Source: Haliea sp. (GTDB lineage: Bacteria > Pseudomonadota > Gammaproteobacteria > Pseudomonadales > Halieaceae). Taken from it: a DNA stretch of 64,000 bases. The DNA lies in NCBI GenBank assembly GCA_016704305.1, contig JADJAL010000026.1:29338-93337 (forward strand). Reading direction: 5' to 3'. Positions 1 to 9,458 of the stretch are shown here, in pieces. Within the stretch, counting starts at the first letter, position 1; every line of letters starts with the position of its first letter. The translations under genes and the position numbers were made by a program. The notes beneath the pieces were generated by a model that had not been told where the DNA came from, made no database searches, and worked only from the letters and a program-made list of their open reading frames with translations.

Positions 1-264
1 CCAGCGGATCACCGGATTGCTGTCGCTCTGCACGCGACTGTGCCAGCGCATCCAGCCCCAGACACCCATGACGGCATAGAACAGGTACAGGAACGCCTCC
101 GAATAGAGGCGGACATCGATAAACAGGTAAATGCTGAGCAGGCTACCGACGATGCCGAACGGCCAGCAGGCGACTTTTTCCCTGATCAGCAGCACGATAT
201 AGAGCAGGCTGGCCAGCGTGGCCAGAATCTCCACGACAGTGGCTGTCGGCAGTTCGCCGTACAT
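1..264 (-). CDS. pnuT: PnuT/PnuC-family vitamin transporter, partial (C-terminus beyond window)
   Basis: The minus strand reads MYGELPTATVVEILATLASL from an ATG at 264 and stays open to the window edge. The visible 88 residues show hydrophobic segments and the PnuC-family pattern around LYSEAFLYLFYAVMGVWGW. PnuC-type proteins are inner-membrane facilitators for nicotinamide riboside, and the PnuT branch carries thiamine. The substrate is inferred from context: the gene begins 46 bp after a TonB receptor whose leader holds a TPP riboswitch, so thiamine is much more likely than nicotinamide riboside. The C-terminal half lies outside the window, so completeness cannot be judged. Confidence 0.8.
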   Translation of the reverse strand, partial: MYGELPTATVVEILATLASLLYIVLLIREKVACWPFGIVGSLLSIYLFIDVRLYSEAFLYLFYAVMGVWGWMRWHSRVQSDSNPVIRW

Positions 265-310
265 CGCTAACGCAACTCCTGTGTCAATGTCTTCAAGGTT
301 TTCGGACTCC

Positions 311-2479
311 TCAGAATGAATAGCGCAGTTCTACACCGTAGGTGCGCGGTTCACCCAGCTGCAGGTACGTGGAATTTTGCCAGGCGCCAAAATCATCGCG
401 CGGGTCGGCGGCAAAATACAGGCCGTGCACAGCATAGTCCTCATCATTCAGGTTGCGGCCCCACAGCGTGATGGCGATAGCCCCGGATTGCCACTGGGCG
501 CTGGCATTCACAAGGTGATAGTCGTCCAGCTTGCCATCGTGGTAGTAGCCGTAATAGCTGTCATCGCGACCTTCGAATTCAATACGTCCTGACCATTGGT
601 CGCTTAACGCCAGTCGCGTCCCTACGTTGTACTGGTAAGCCGGTGATTTGGCCTGGTCGCGATCCTGTTTGTCCACGAATTGTGCCAGATCGAGATCGAA
701 TGCCGCGATGGAGTCGACCTCGTTGTGCAACCAACCCAGATTGGCAAACAGCTGCACGTGGGAGTTCACGTCAAAGGTTGTCTCCAGCTCTGCACCGTAG
801 CTGGTGGTGTCGCTGGTGCTGTCGAGGTAACCGATCCACAGGCCGGCCGCTTCATCCCACATCCAGTTCTCCAATTGGGCGTGGTCGCGGTGGGCGTGAA
901 ACAGGGCGATGCTGAGCGCCAGGCGATTATCAAACTGCTGCGTACGCAGGCCGATTTCCTTGTTGAGCAGCGTCTCGTCGTCAAAGTTCAGCTTGTCGTC
1001 GGTGAAGGCCTGGAATACGGGTGACATCAGCGACTGGTTGGCGCTGGCAGTGGTGTTTACGCCGCCGGGCTTCTGGCTGCTGGCGACGGTCGCGTAGAGC
1101 ATTGTATTGTCGCTGACGGAATAGCGTGCGCTCAGCTCCCCGTCCCACAGGGTGTTGCTGTTGTCGCTGCTGAAGGCATTGGAGTCGCTGTAGTCGTCCT
1201 CGAAGCGTTCCAGGCGCAGCCCCGCTATCAGCGTGAGCTGTTCGGTGAGGGCGTATTGGTACTCTCCATACACGGCGTAGCGATCCGTATCGTAGTCGCT
1301 GTCGGAGGCCGAGTCGCCGTACCAGACGCTGGGACGCTGGTAGTCCAGGCTTTCACTACTGGTGTTGGCATACACGCCAACCAGGTAGCGGTTGCCAGCG
1401 CTGGCGGAACTGTTGTCAGCGCCCAGCAAGCGGACGTCGGCGATGTACCTGTCGCGCTTGCGGTCGAATATTTCCTGCGTGGTATCGTTGCCGGAAGAAC
1501 AGGCAAAACGCACGCAGAATGCGTCTGACACCCAGTCGGCATCAAAGCTCTGGTGCAGGTCGGCGTTGAGGTAACTGAGGGAGGCGGCGATGGCGTGGTT
1601 ATCATTGAGCGTCCAGTCACCGGCGCCGGTAACCGTGGCGAGCTTCTGGCTATCCTCTCCCGGCTGGTCTGAATTGGTGGTGCGATTATTGTCCAGCGAC
1701 CAGGGGTCGTAGCCGTTGTTCGCATCGAAGTACGACGCACTGAACTCGTACTGCGTTGACTCCGTCGGCGTCCAGCGCACGCGGCCGCGACTGGTGAGTT
1801 CGTCGATGTTGTTGGTGTTGTCGCTGCCTTGTTGCTCATTGTCGATGTAGCCATCGCTGTTATTCTGCTGCACGGCCAGGCGTGCGCTGAGCGTGTCGTT
1901 CAACGGGCCGCTGAGTACCAGTCCAAGGTTATTGCTTGCATAGTTCCCCACGCCGCCGGAAAGCGCGCCCTCGAAATTCTCCGTGGGTGCATTCGAGCGC
2001 ATAAATATCATGCCGGCGTGGCCGCTGGCGCCGAAGCGGGTGCCTTGCGGCCCGCGCAATACTTCGACCTGGTTGATATCGAACAGCATGCCGGCATTTG
2101 CCGTGTCGCCCAATTCCAGGTCGTCCAGCATCACACCCACGGCGGGGTAGTACTTTGGATCGTAGTATTGCTCAAGGTCGCCAACTCCGCGTATTTGCAC
2201 AAAGCGGGCGCGTGAGGCACCAGCCGCCCAGTTGACATTGGGGACGGCGTTGAGGATATCCTGCAGGTGTTGCGCCGCCCGTTCGGTGATCGTGCTTTCA
2301 GGCAACACGGAAATGCTGCCGATCGCATCCATCAACGGCGTGTCGCGGAATTTCGCAGTGACGACAACTTCCTCCAGGCTTATGCCCTGTGTGGAGAGCT
2401 GTGCCGACAGGCCAGGGGTGGAAAGAAACAGGCCTGCCGCAGCCGACAGGGCCAGGGGCAGGCGAGGGATTGTTAACAT
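311..2479 (-). CDS. TonB-dependent outer-membrane receptor, probably for thiamine
   Basis: A 722-residue protein. It has a signal peptide (about residues 1-26), then a TonB-box-like stretch SLEEVVVTAKFRD, a plug domain (about 45-160, with VEVLRGPQGTRFGASG) and a C-terminal beta-barrel ending in aromatic Phe (GVELRYSF). TonB receptors import scarce ligands across the outer membrane with energy from TonB-ExbBD. A TPP riboswitch lies directly upstream and a PnuT-type inner-membrane transporter directly downstream, so the pair probably forms a thiamine uptake route (outer then inner membrane). The ligand is inferred from regulation, not from the barrel sequence. Homologues in such loci have been called omr1. 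Confidence 0.88.
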   Translation of the reverse strand: MLTIPRLPLALSAAAGLFLSTPGLSAQLSTQGISLEEVVVTAKFRDTPLMDAIGSISVLPESTITERAAQHLQDILNAVPNVNWAAGASRARFVQIRGVGDLEQYYDPKYYPAVGVMLDDLELGDTANAGMLFDINQVEVLRGPQGTRFGASGHAGMIFMRSNAPTENFEGALSGGVGNYASNNLGLVLSGPLNDTLSARLAVQQNNSDGYIDNEQQGSDNTNNIDELTSRGRVRWTPTESTQYEFSASYFDANNGYDPWSLDNNRTTNSDQPGEDSQKLATVTGAGDWTLNDNHAIAASLSYLNADLHQSFDADWVSDAFCVRFACSSGNDTTQEIFDRKRDRYIADVRLLGADNSSASAGNRYLVGVYANTSSESLDYQRPSVWYGDSASDSDYDTDRYAVYGEYQYALTEQLTLIAGLRLERFEDDYSDSNAFSSDNSNTLWDGELSARYSVSDNTMLYATVASSQKPGGVNTTASANQSLMSPVFQAFTDDKLNFDDETLLNKEIGLRTQQFDNRLALSIALFHAHRDHAQLENWMWDEAAGLWIGYLDSTSDTTSYGAELETTFDVNSHVQLFANLGWLHNEVDSIAAFDLDLAQFVDKQDRDQAKSPAYQYNVGTRLALSDQWSGRIEFEGRDDSYYGYYHDGKLDDYHLVNASAQWQSGAIAITLWGRNLNDEDYAVHGLYFAADPRDDFGAWQNSTYLQLGEPRTYGVELRYSF

Positions 2480-2544
2480 GGTGAGCCTCTCGTAAAAAGT
2501 AAGAGACCCGGAGAACGACGCTAGATCGGTAGTACAGCACCTAT

Positions 2545-2628
2545 TCCTACGCCGGTATTAACCGGATCAGGTTCAAGGGTTCGTTTGTTGCAGCAACAAA
2601 CATCTCAGGCCGTAGCCACCCCTTAGGA
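2545..2628 (-). ncRNA. TPP riboswitch (THI element)
   Basis: Read on the minus strand, the leader of the TonB receptor holds the canonical THI-box blocks: GGGGTG (complement of 2618-2623), CTGAGA (complement of 2603-2608), a perfect 8-bp hairpin GTTTGTTG/CAACAAAC, then ACCCTTGAACCTGATC, GGTTAATACC and GCGTAGGA. The ends TCCTA and TAGGA pair as P1. TPP riboswitches repress thiamine synthesis and transport genes when thiamine pyrophosphate is bound. Here the element should control the downstream receptor and pnuT. Confidence 0.96.
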
Positions 2629-2768
2629 TTGAGGCCGGTAGTATAGTGACCGGTGAGACAAATGCAAAGCCGCTTGTAAGCAAGCTGGATTTGGCCGGTG
2701 CAGGCGCGTTGGAATTCGCTGAATAACGCCCGGAGTCTGCGGCATTAGCATAACGATTGGAGGATCTC

Positions 2769-3656
2769 GTGACATTGAAGCACTTCACCGATGCAGACTG
2801 CCTGGCGCTGGTGGAACGTTCACCTGCGGCGGTAGCAAGGCACGACCAGGCGGCATGGATGCAGCTTTTTGCCCGCTACAGCCTGGTGGAAGATCCGGTG
2901 GGCTCAGCGCCGCACATTAACGGCATTTTCGACGCAAGCTCGGGCTATCGCTCGGCGGATCGGTTGCGTCGCTTCTATGGGACGTTTATCGCACCGAATG
3001 CGATTCAATTCCATGTTGATCGGGACATCGTGTGTGGCCTGCATGTTGTAAGGGACCTCACGATTGAGATCACGATGGCGCCGCTCGTGGTGGTTCGTGT
3101 TCCGATGCATCTGCTGTATGAACTCACCATAGAAGACGATGAACTGAAAATTTTTCGCCTCGCCGCGCACTGGGAATTGCGGCCTATGCTGCGCCAGCAA
3201 ATGACAGCGGGTTGGCGTTCCCTGAAAGTGGGAAATGCCGCCGCTGCACGCATGGTTCGGCACCAGGGACTGGCCGGTATCGCGGGTTTTATGCGTGCGC
3301 TGCACAGTGTAGGAGCAGCGGGCAAAGTACAGGCAGAACGGTTCGCCCGGTACTTCAATGCCGGTGATGCAGACGCGCTGGCAAGCCTGTTCGCAGTGCC
3401 CGACATCCTGATTGCATTTCCGTACGCGGGGCGTCAACTCTCTATCACCGACTGCGCGAGACTGGGTGGCGAGTTGAGTTTCAGCAAGTTGCTGGCAGCG
3501 GGAAATATGGTCTCAGCGACGGTGGATTACAATCGCTCAGGCAACCGCATTCAGGGCGTGATGTTCTTCGAGCTCGAGACTCAGCGCTTGCGGATTGTCG
3601 CAGCGACCGGTTATTGGCCTTCACCATGGAATGCTGTTGAGCCTGAAAATTGCTAA
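2769..3656 (+). CDS. Protein with two tandem NTF2/SnoaL-like domains
   Basis: About 295 residues. The chosen start is GTG at 2769, because a GGAGG sits 5-9 bases upstream; an in-frame TTG at 2757 overlaps that site. Residues ~1-140 look like a SnoaL/NTF2-like cone fold (helix with the AWMQLFARYSLVEDPVG pattern, then sheet strands ending AAHWELRP). Residues ~190-290 look like a second copy (ERFARYFNAGDADALASLFA to LRIVAATGYWP). Such folds include ketosteroid isomerases and polyketide cyclases, but I see no convincing catalytic set. It stands alone, divergent from the riboswitch-controlled genes. Function unknown; ligand-binding or isomerase-like chemistry is possible. Confidence 0.65.
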   Translation: MTLKHFTDADCLALVERSPAAVARHDQAAWMQLFARYSLVEDPVGSAPHINGIFDASSGYRSADRLRRFYGTFIAPNAIQFHVDRDIVCGLHVVRDLTIEITMAPLVVVRVPMHLLYELTIEDDELKIFRLAAHWELRPMLRQQMTAGWRSLKVGNAAAARMVRHQGLAGIAGFMRALHSVGAAGKVQAERFARYFNAGDADALASLFAVPDILIAFPYAGRQLSITDCARLGGELSFSKLLAAGNMVSATVDYNRSGNRIQGVMFFELETQRLRIVAATGYWPSPWNAVEPENC

Positions 3657-3778
3657 CGTCGCAATTCGAGGGCGGTGATCCGGCAGGGTGACCCTGTGGG
3701 CAAAGCGCTTTGGCGTGTGGGATTTGCGCGTATGAGGCCGTATAATCGCGGCTCCCATCTTTGACACACCGGACACCC

Positions 3779-5269
3779 ATGACCGTACGCACCCGTGTTG
3801 CGCCGTCTCCCACTGGCGATCCCCACGTCGGCACTGCTTATATCGCCCTGTTCAACCTGTGTTTTGCGCGCGCCCACGGCGGCCAGTTTCTATTGCGCAT
3901 CGAGGACACTGACCAGGCGCGCAGCACGCCCGACTCCGAACAGGCGATTCTGGACTCGTTGCGCTGGCTCGGCCTGGAGTGGGACGAGGGCCCGGATGTC
4001 GGTGGTCCGCATGGGCCCTATCGCCAGAGCGAGAGAATGGCGATATACAGTGACTACGCATGGCAGTTGGTGGAGGCGGGCAAGGCTTTTGTCTGCTATC
4101 GGACCGAGCTGGAATTGCAGGAGTTGCGCGAGACACGCCGCGCTGCCGGTAACAGCACTGCGCTCAAGCCCTCTGACTTGCGCCTCGATGATGAGGAAGT
4201 TGCACGCCGTCGCGCGGCTGGCCACAGCTTCGTAATACGCATGATCGTGCCGGAGGACGAAGGCAGTTGTGCGATCGACGATATGTTGCGCGGCACCATC
4301 CATCTTGAGTGGAGCATGGTGGATGCACAGATCCTGCTGAAGTCCGACGGTATGCCGACCTATCACCTCGCCAATGTGGTGGATGATCACCTGATGGAGA
4401 TTACCCACGTGCTGCGCGGCGAGGAATGGATCAACTCCGCACCCAAACACAAACTATTGTACGAGTATTTTGGCTGGACGATGCCGCAGCTCTGCCATCT
4501 GCCTCTGCTGCGCAACCCGGACAAGTCCAAGCTGAGTAAACGCAAAAACCCGACCAGTATCCTGTACTACCAACGCATGGGGTATCTCCCCGAGGCCCTG
4601 CTCAACTATCTGGGCCGTATGGGATGGTCCATGCCGGATGAGCGTGAAAAGTTCACTCTGCGTGATATGGTGGAGCAGTTTGATATTCACCGCGTCTCAC
4701 TCGGCGGCCCGATCTTCGACATGGAAAAGCTCAGTTGGCTGAACGGGCTGTGGATACGCGAGGAGTTGGATGAATCCCAGTTGGCGCAGCGACTGGTGGA
4801 GTGGGCTTACAATCACGACAAGCTGATGCAGGTGCTTCCTCACGTCCATAAACGCATGGAGACGTTGAGCGATTTTGCGCCGCTGGCAAGCTTCCTGGTG
4901 TCTGGTACGTTGCAAATCAACGAAGAGAGTTTTGCGTCTGTGCCAGGCGCGCGCGAGGTTACCGTAAGGAATATGCAATTCGCGCTCTGGCGACTGGAAG
5001 CGTTGCGCCACTGGACGCGGGACACCGTCTGGCATGAGTTGAAGGGCCTGTCAGATGCGCTGGGCGTCAAAGTGAAGGACTTTATCGCGCCGCTGTTTAT
5101 TGCCATCGCCGGCACCAGTGCCTCTATCTCCGTGGTGGACTCCATGGCGCTGCTGGGTCCTGATATGAGTCGCGCGCGTATCCGCCATGCGATAGACGTT
5201 TTGGGTGGCGTATCCAAGAAGGGCTTGAAGCAATTGGAGAAGGATTACCAGGGATTGAGCGAATCGTAG
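3779..5269 (+). CDS. gltX: Glutamyl-tRNA synthetase
   Basis: Charges tRNA-Glu with glutamate in the cytoplasm. The 496-residue protein starts at ATG 3779 ([20 protein letters not shown]); the TTG at 3761 is a longer in-frame option without family support. Class I signatures are present: the HIGH-type motif [11 protein letters not shown] near residue 10 and the KMSKS-type motif KLSKRKNP near residue 250. Length matches bacterial GltX. A TATAAT sequence at 3741-3746 could be the -10 of its promoter; I see no good -35 at standard spacing. No frameshift is visible. Confidence 0.97.
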   Translation: MTVRTRVAPSPTGDPHVGTAYIALFNLCFARAHGGQFLLRIEDTDQARSTPDSEQAILDSLRWLGLEWDEGPDVGGPHGPYRQSERMAIYSDYAWQLVEAGKAFVCYRTELELQELRETRRAAGNSTALKPSDLRLDDEEVARRRAAGHSFVIRMIVPEDEGSCAIDDMLRGTIHLEWSMVDAQILLKSDGMPTYHLANVVDDHLMEITHVLRGEEWINSAPKHKLLYEYFGWTMPQLCHLPLLRNPDKSKLSKRKNPTSILYYQRMGYLPEALLNYLGRMGWSMPDEREKFTLRDMVEQFDIHRVSLGGPIFDMEKLSWLNGLWIREELDESQLAQRLVEWAYNHDKLMQVLPHVHKRMETLSDFAPLASFLVSGTLQINEESFASVPGAREVTVRNMQFALWRLEALRHWTRDTVWHELKGLSDALGVKVKDFIAPLFIAIAGTSASISVVDSMALLGPDMSRARIRHAIDVLGGVSKKGLKQLEKDYQGLSES

Positions 5270-5376
5270 GTGTTGGCGCGCACTCGCGCGATTACCATGA
5301 TCGCGTTAGTGTTGCACGCAACAACAGCAAACCAGTACTCACTGATTCATGGCTGGGATTAATCAGTGGATGGACT

Positions 5377-5859
5377 TTAGTGATGGTGTCCGCCGGGGCC
5401 ATGAACATGCCCGTGAGCCAATTCCTCCGCGCTGGCGTTTCTTACGTCCAAAATCTCAATGTCAAAGGTGAGGGTCTGGCCCGCCAGAGGATGGTTCGTG
5501 TCGATATCGGCTGAATGCCTCCCGGCTTTGATGACGGTGACGGTCCGCATACCCTCGCTGGTACTGAGCTGCACCACTGCGCCGGGGGCCAGCTTGCCGT
5601 TGAATGCCAGGTGTTTTATCGGTACACGCTGGACCCTGTCGGAATCTCGCAAGCCGTAAGCGTCTTCGGGCATGATTGTGGCGCTGAAGCTGTCGCCGCT
5701 GACTCGTCCGGTCATCGCAGCCTCCATGCCCGGAATGATGTTGCGGGCTCCGTGCAAATACACTGCCGGGGTTCCCCCGCGAGAGGATTCCAACTCCTTG
5801 CCCGAATCGTCGCGCAGAGTGTAATGAAAACTGACTACGGTTTCCGCTGCAATTTGCAC
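5377..5859 (-). CDS. slyD: FKBP-type peptidyl-prolyl isomerase, SlyD-like
   Basis: 160 residues. The N-terminal FKBP core begins with VVSFHYTLRDDSGKELESS and is split by the insert-in-flap (IF) domain typical of SlyD (about residues 65-125, with PEDAYGLRD at its edge). The C-terminus is His-rich (HGHVHGPGGHHH), the usual metal-binding tail, though shorter than in E. coli. SlyD acts as a folding catalyst and chaperone in the cytoplasm and delivers nickel to hydrogenase and urease systems; no such systems are in this window. It is convergent with gltX. Confidence 0.93.
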   Translation of the reverse strand: MQIAAETVVSFHYTLRDDSGKELESSRGGTPAVYLHGARNIIPGMEAAMTGRVSGDSFSATIMPEDAYGLRDSDRVQRVPIKHLAFNGKLAPGAVVQLSTSEGMRTVTVIKAGRHSADIDTNHPLAGQTLTFDIEILDVRNASAEELAHGHVHGPGGHHH

Positions 5860-6223
5860 TTCCTGTCTCCTTCGCCGTGCGCAGCGCAGATAGTAAAGGC
5901 TGGAGGCTCAAAGTCCTAGTCCCCTATCGCACAGGCAAAGCGCTCGGTTGGCGGGGGTTTAACCTGATGCACTCGTGGAATCGCTCTAGGTTTTGCAAAG
6001 TGTGAGCATTCTCGCACGCCCGGCTGTTTGGACCAGATTCGTCTTTGAAGGCATTGCGAATTGGCATTACAATCGACAAGTGTTTGGTGCGAAGCGCGCC
6101 CTGTATCTGTTTACCACGACAATCCGGATCATAGACTGGCATTTGTGATCTGTGGATAACTGGCATACCGCCATTAGCGTTGGGTTTATTATTGGCTAAT
6201 AGCTTGCTCAGTGGACATTTAAA
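5860..6223. other. Intergenic stretch, no supported gene
   Basis: AT-richer than its left flank. An open frame of 118 codons on the minus strand overlaps the start of the next plus-strand gene and has unremarkable composition, so I regard it as spurious. It presumably holds the promoters of slyD (leftward) and of the sulfotransferase-like gene (rightward). I could not single out a convincing promoter pair or a terminator. Confidence 0.5.
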
Positions 6224-7801
6224 ATGAAGAAATTGTTTTTGCACATTGGATTGGGAAAAACTGGATCCTCTGCGCTTCAATCCTGGCTTTCCTTGAACGC
6301 CGAGGCCTTCTCAAAGCAGGGCGTTGATTATGCCGACCTTGTACCTCAGGCAAAGACGGGCGAAGTGTCTTCAGGCAATGGATATCCCCTGCACAAAGCG
6401 TGTGTCAATCAGGATTTCGAGGAAGTTGAGCGTTTGCTCAACACCACCTACTTTTTTAACCGCCGTAATCACGTGGCTCTGGTTAGCTGTGAATTGTTTC
6501 AGGGCCTCCGGATGCCATTGCTCGAAAAACTTAACGATACCTTCATTAAATGCGATATCGATGTAACGGTGATCGTGTACGTTCGCAGTATTTATGAACA
6601 GTTGTATTCAACTTACCTGCAGGGCATCAAGCGATCGTCCATCGCACATCGCTTCGGCGAAGATGGCTCGGATTTAGTCATGGCCAGATCAGTGCAATTT
6701 TTGAAGAAGTTTGTAACTGTATTTGGAGACAGGGTGTTCGCTGTTAACTATGACGATGCGAAGGATGATATCTATGCCTCTATGACTGGTATCATCGGGG
6801 TCGAGAAAAACGGGCTAAAGCCGCTGAAGAAAAAAGTTAACAGAAGTTTGACTCTGGAAGAAGCTGAAGTACTCAGGCGAATGAACGGTTTGCATGGGGG
6901 TGTGTTTGCGACGAGTCTTTCTGACTTTGTTGTAAAGTTGTCTCCGAATGTCGATACGCCTGTGTATTACGATCCGAGTCTGGTGCGTAAGGTAAAAGCT
7001 GCAACAAAAGAGGATTTGCTCTGGGTTAACGAGCATTTCAAATTGTCCAGCCCACTGGTCTCAGACTATTACGACGGTCGTTCGCAAACAAAGCCCATAT
7101 CCCTCACTCGCGATTCGTACCAGCCAGTCATACAGTGGGCCAGGGAGTTTGATTCAGGTCCGGAAAAACGCCAGGAATTCGCCGCTTTTCTACGAGATCT
7201 AACGGTGCATATGTTGGATGTCTCCGTCGATGACGCAATTGCGGTGAAGGAAGTACTCCAGAAGGTTCAGTTACTGCTTGAGAAGGAGCTTGAAGAAGAG
7301 CGTTTGCAAGAAGCGGCACAACTTGCCCAACAACGCACTGCTCAAGGCGCACTGCGACCTAATGCGCCAAAGACTGGTCAAGGTAGCCTGGCAATTAAGC
7401 CCGCTCCAGCAGCGCAGCCCATATTCAAGCCGAATAATGAACCACCCATACACCTGATAACGTATTTCTATGACACCGAGGTAATCAATCCAGAAGAGGG
7501 ATTTCTCATTGATTCCAGGTTTAAAAAGTGGTTGGAATCCCTACAAAAGTATGCGGTCGGCGGCATCGTGAATCCAATACAGAGAATCCACAGGCTGCGT
7601 GGCGATAATCCCATCACCTCTGCTGAAAGATACGTTATGGCGGGCTATACGCTGGTCAAATTGGACGATACGGAAGAAGTGATGTCACTTGCTCGCACAT
7701 GCCCGCTATTGGAAGTTGGTATCTTTCTCGAAATCTCTCGAATAGTTAACCTGTTTCCCATGGGGCCAGCTGCCGCCGCGTTGGGGAAAGTTCGCAATTG
7801 A
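6224..7801 (+). CDS. Sulfotransferase-like protein with a C-terminal YCII-like domain
   Basis: 525 residues. The N-terminus LFLHIGLGKTGSSALQSWL is a P-loop-like PAPS-binding 5'-PSB motif of sulfotransferases, followed by the family's fold to about residue 330. A helical, charged linker follows (about 335-375, EKELEEERLQEAAQLAQQRT), then a Pro/Ala-rich stretch. Residues ~405-520 (IHLITYFYD to IFLEISRIV, with MAGYTLVKLDDTEEVMSLARTCP) resemble the YCII/DGPF dimeric alpha-beta-barrel domain. Sulfotransferases move sulfate from PAPS to sugars, lipids or proteins. Lower GC than its neighbours and proximity to glycosyltransferases suggest surface-glycan modification, but the substrate is unknown. 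The domain fusion is my inference from pattern. Confidence 0.7.
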   Translation: MKKLFLHIGLGKTGSSALQSWLSLNAEAFSKQGVDYADLVPQAKTGEVSSGNGYPLHKACVNQDFEEVERLLNTTYFFNRRNHVALVSCELFQGLRMPLLEKLNDTFIKCDIDVTVIVYVRSIYEQLYSTYLQGIKRSSIAHRFGEDGSDLVMARSVQFLKKFVTVFGDRVFAVNYDDAKDDIYASMTGIIGVEKNGLKPLKKKVNRSLTLEEAEVLRRMNGLHGGVFATSLSDFVVKLSPNVDTPVYYDPSLVRKVKAATKEDLLWVNEHFKLSSPLVSDYYDGRSQTKPISLTRDSYQPVIQWAREFDSGPEKRQEFAAFLRDLTVHMLDVSVDDAIAVKEVLQKVQLLLEKELEEERLQEAAQLAQQRTAQGALRPNAPKTGQGSLAIKPAPAAQPIFKPNNEPPIHLITYFYDTEVINPEEGFLIDSRFKKWLESLQKYAVGGIVNPIQRIHRLRGDNPITSAERYVMAGYTLVKLDDTEEVMSLARTCPLLEVGIFLEISRIVNLFPMGPAAAALGKVRN

Positions 7802-8057
7802 ACTGACCGACTTCCGCGCAGTGCGTTGATTCCCGGATGAGTGTTTTAGTATTCGTGGACTCAGGCTTTCATTGATAAGCTGCCCGCAAGCAATGCCTGT
7901 CTCCGCTGCTTTTAAGCTGCTTGTTGTAAATGTTTTTTGTGCTGCGCAAATCCATGAGCTATACACAGCCTGATATGGGCTCTCCACAAGAAAATGCTTG
8001 ATTTGGAGGACCTGCAGCTCACACATTCCGAAGTTTGAACTGAGAGTTGGAGTCAAA

Positions 8058-8699
8058 GTGACAAAGAAAAAGGACGTGCCAGAGGCAGGCGGCTTGCCCG
8101 AAGCGATTAGTCAGGACGTTGCCCAGCTCATCAATCACTTGCGCTGTAGCAACGCGCCGGATGAGGTGCTCGCCGAGGCAACCGGGTATATTCGCCAGGC
8201 GTTGGAGACTCTGAATCCCTGGTTGCAGCGAGGAGACGGTTGGTCGACAGTTTCTATTGCCGGTCAGATGGCAGGGATGGCCTGGCGCGAAGATGACATC
8301 ACCTCAGTAATGCCCTATAGCCCGGTAAGCGGAAAGCGAAACGCCATTGCGCCGCCGCTGAAACTGTGGAAGTTCAGCGATAATGAAGTGCGTGGTGAGG
8401 CGCTTTTCTCGTCCACTTATGCCGGACCCCCGAATGCGGTTCACGGAGGGATTATTGCCGCGGTGTTCGACGAAATCCTCGCTATGGCTAACGTGATATC
8501 CGGTAATGCGGGGTTTACAGGCACACTGACGATCAAGTACCACGACAAGACGCCTTTAAATACCCCCATCGAATTACGGGGCGTGAATGTCCGACAGGAC
8601 GGTCGGAAACAACACAGTCGGGGTGAAATGCGAGTTAACGGAAAGGTTACTGCGACCGCAGAAGGTCTGTTTATTTCTGCCACCAGGCCAGCGAATTAG
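8058..8699 (+). CDS. Hotdog-fold thioesterase (4HBT superfamily)
   Basis: 213 residues from GTG 8058, chosen because TTGGAG lies just upstream; an in-frame start at 7998 gives an unconserved extension. Residues ~115-205 form a hotdog domain with the signature AGPPNAVHGGIIAAVFDEILA, containing the HGG loop and the catalytic acid (Asp/Glu) seen in PaaI/THEM4-like acyl-CoA thioesterases, followed by LTIKYHDKTPLNTPIEL. Members hydrolyse acyl-CoA esters. The N-terminal ~90 residues are helical and not assigned. Substrate unknown; lipid-related genes occur elsewhere in the window. Confidence 0.85.
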   Translation: MTKKKDVPEAGGLPEAISQDVAQLINHLRCSNAPDEVLAEATGYIRQALETLNPWLQRGDGWSTVSIAGQMAGMAWREDDITSVMPYSPVSGKRNAIAPPLKLWKFSDNEVRGEALFSSTYAGPPNAVHGGIIAAVFDEILAMANVISGNAGFTGTLTIKYHDKTPLNTPIELRGVNVRQDGRKQHSRGEMRVNGKVTATAEGLFISATRPAN

Positions 8700-8734
8700 T
8701 TCGTTGATGTGTCCCGGTGATCGGGCTTCTGCTG

Positions 8735-9115
8735 CTAATGCTTTCTCAGTGCCACTCCCGCGAGCACAGCTGTTACACTTTCAAAAACTATCGCCCCGTA
8801 GGTGTAGGATGCCACTGGATCGCTGCTCATGGCCGTCGAGTACAGTCGAGCCAGGGCAAGTCCACCGACCAGAAGCAATAGCGAGGTCAACGCAGGGCGA
8901 TAGAACTCAGTTCGCAATGCTCCGAGTAGGCAAAATATTCCGAAACCTGTCTGCAATCCACCGTACATTGCGCCGATCTCGGCATACGCATCACCCGTGG
9001 CCATCGTCAGGCCGGCATAGCCCGCTGGTAGATTTGGTGAATAGAGGCACGCCAATCCATAACCAATAAAGACGAAAGCGGAAATCCAGAGTATCGCTTT
9101 TCCTAACATGAGCAT
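8735..9115 (-). CDS. Small membrane protein, DUF4345-like
   Basis: 126 residues with four hydrophobic segments (about 5-25, 45-65, 75-90 and 103-122). The pattern ATGDAYAEIGAMYGGLQTGFGIFCLLGAL matches the DUF4345 family, small inner-membrane proteins of unknown role with this conserved segment between helices 1 and 2. It is convergent with the thioesterase gene. No function can be assigned. Confidence 0.7.
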   Translation of the reverse strand: MLMLGKAILWISAFVFIGYGLACLYSPNLPAGYAGLTMATGDAYAEIGAMYGGLQTGFGIFCLLGALRTEFYRPALTSLLLLVGGLALARLYSTAMSSDPVASYTYGAIVFESVTAVLAGVALRKH

Positions 9116-9260
9116 CTCCCTACAGCTTCCAACACCTGATCACAGTCGGGCCAGCATACCTAAGTGCCCCTCACACATGGAAGTGCGAATAAGCGGTTGG
9201 AGCCTGACCGCATGGGCGCGCCTACATCTTGTTGCTTGCCGGGACGCCCCGTCGTCGCAG

Positions 9261-9289
9261 TTGACATGTGCACTGGCTATCACTAAAAT
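9261..9289 (+). promoter_or_regulatory. Sigma70-type promoter of tRNA-Ala
   Basis: TTGACA at 9261-9266, a 17-bp spacer, and TAAAAT at 9284-9289: a near-consensus sigma70 promoter. Transcription would begin near 9296, about 60 nt before the tRNA. Confidence 0.8.
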
Positions 9290-9355
9290 GCGCAGCTTCT
9301 TGTGGATCTTGCTGAATCAAAAGTTCAATTTGATCAATAAGTTAGAGCAGAATCC

Positions 9356-9431
9356 GGGGCTATAGCTCAGCTGGGAGAGCGCAACACTGGCAGTGTTGAG
9401 GTCAGCGGTTCGATCCCGCTTAGCTCCACCA
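9356..9431 (+). tRNA. tRNA-Ala (anticodon GGC)
   Basis: 76 nt with the encoded CCA end. The acceptor stem GGGGCTA/TAGCTCC carries the G3:U70 wobble pair that identifies tRNA-Ala. The D arm is GCTC...GAGC, the anticodon stem is CAACA/TGTTG with loop CTGGCAG (anticodon GGC, reading GCC and GCU), and the T loop is TTCGATC. It is a single-gene unit bracketed by a strong promoter and a terminator. Confidence 0.98.
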
Positions 9432-9458
9432 ATTTTGAACGCAGCATTGGCAATCAAG

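Noticed and set aside
5341..5367. ACTGATT...AATCAGT inverted repeat after gltX
   Set aside because: Short arms, a long loop and no T run; not a convincing terminator.
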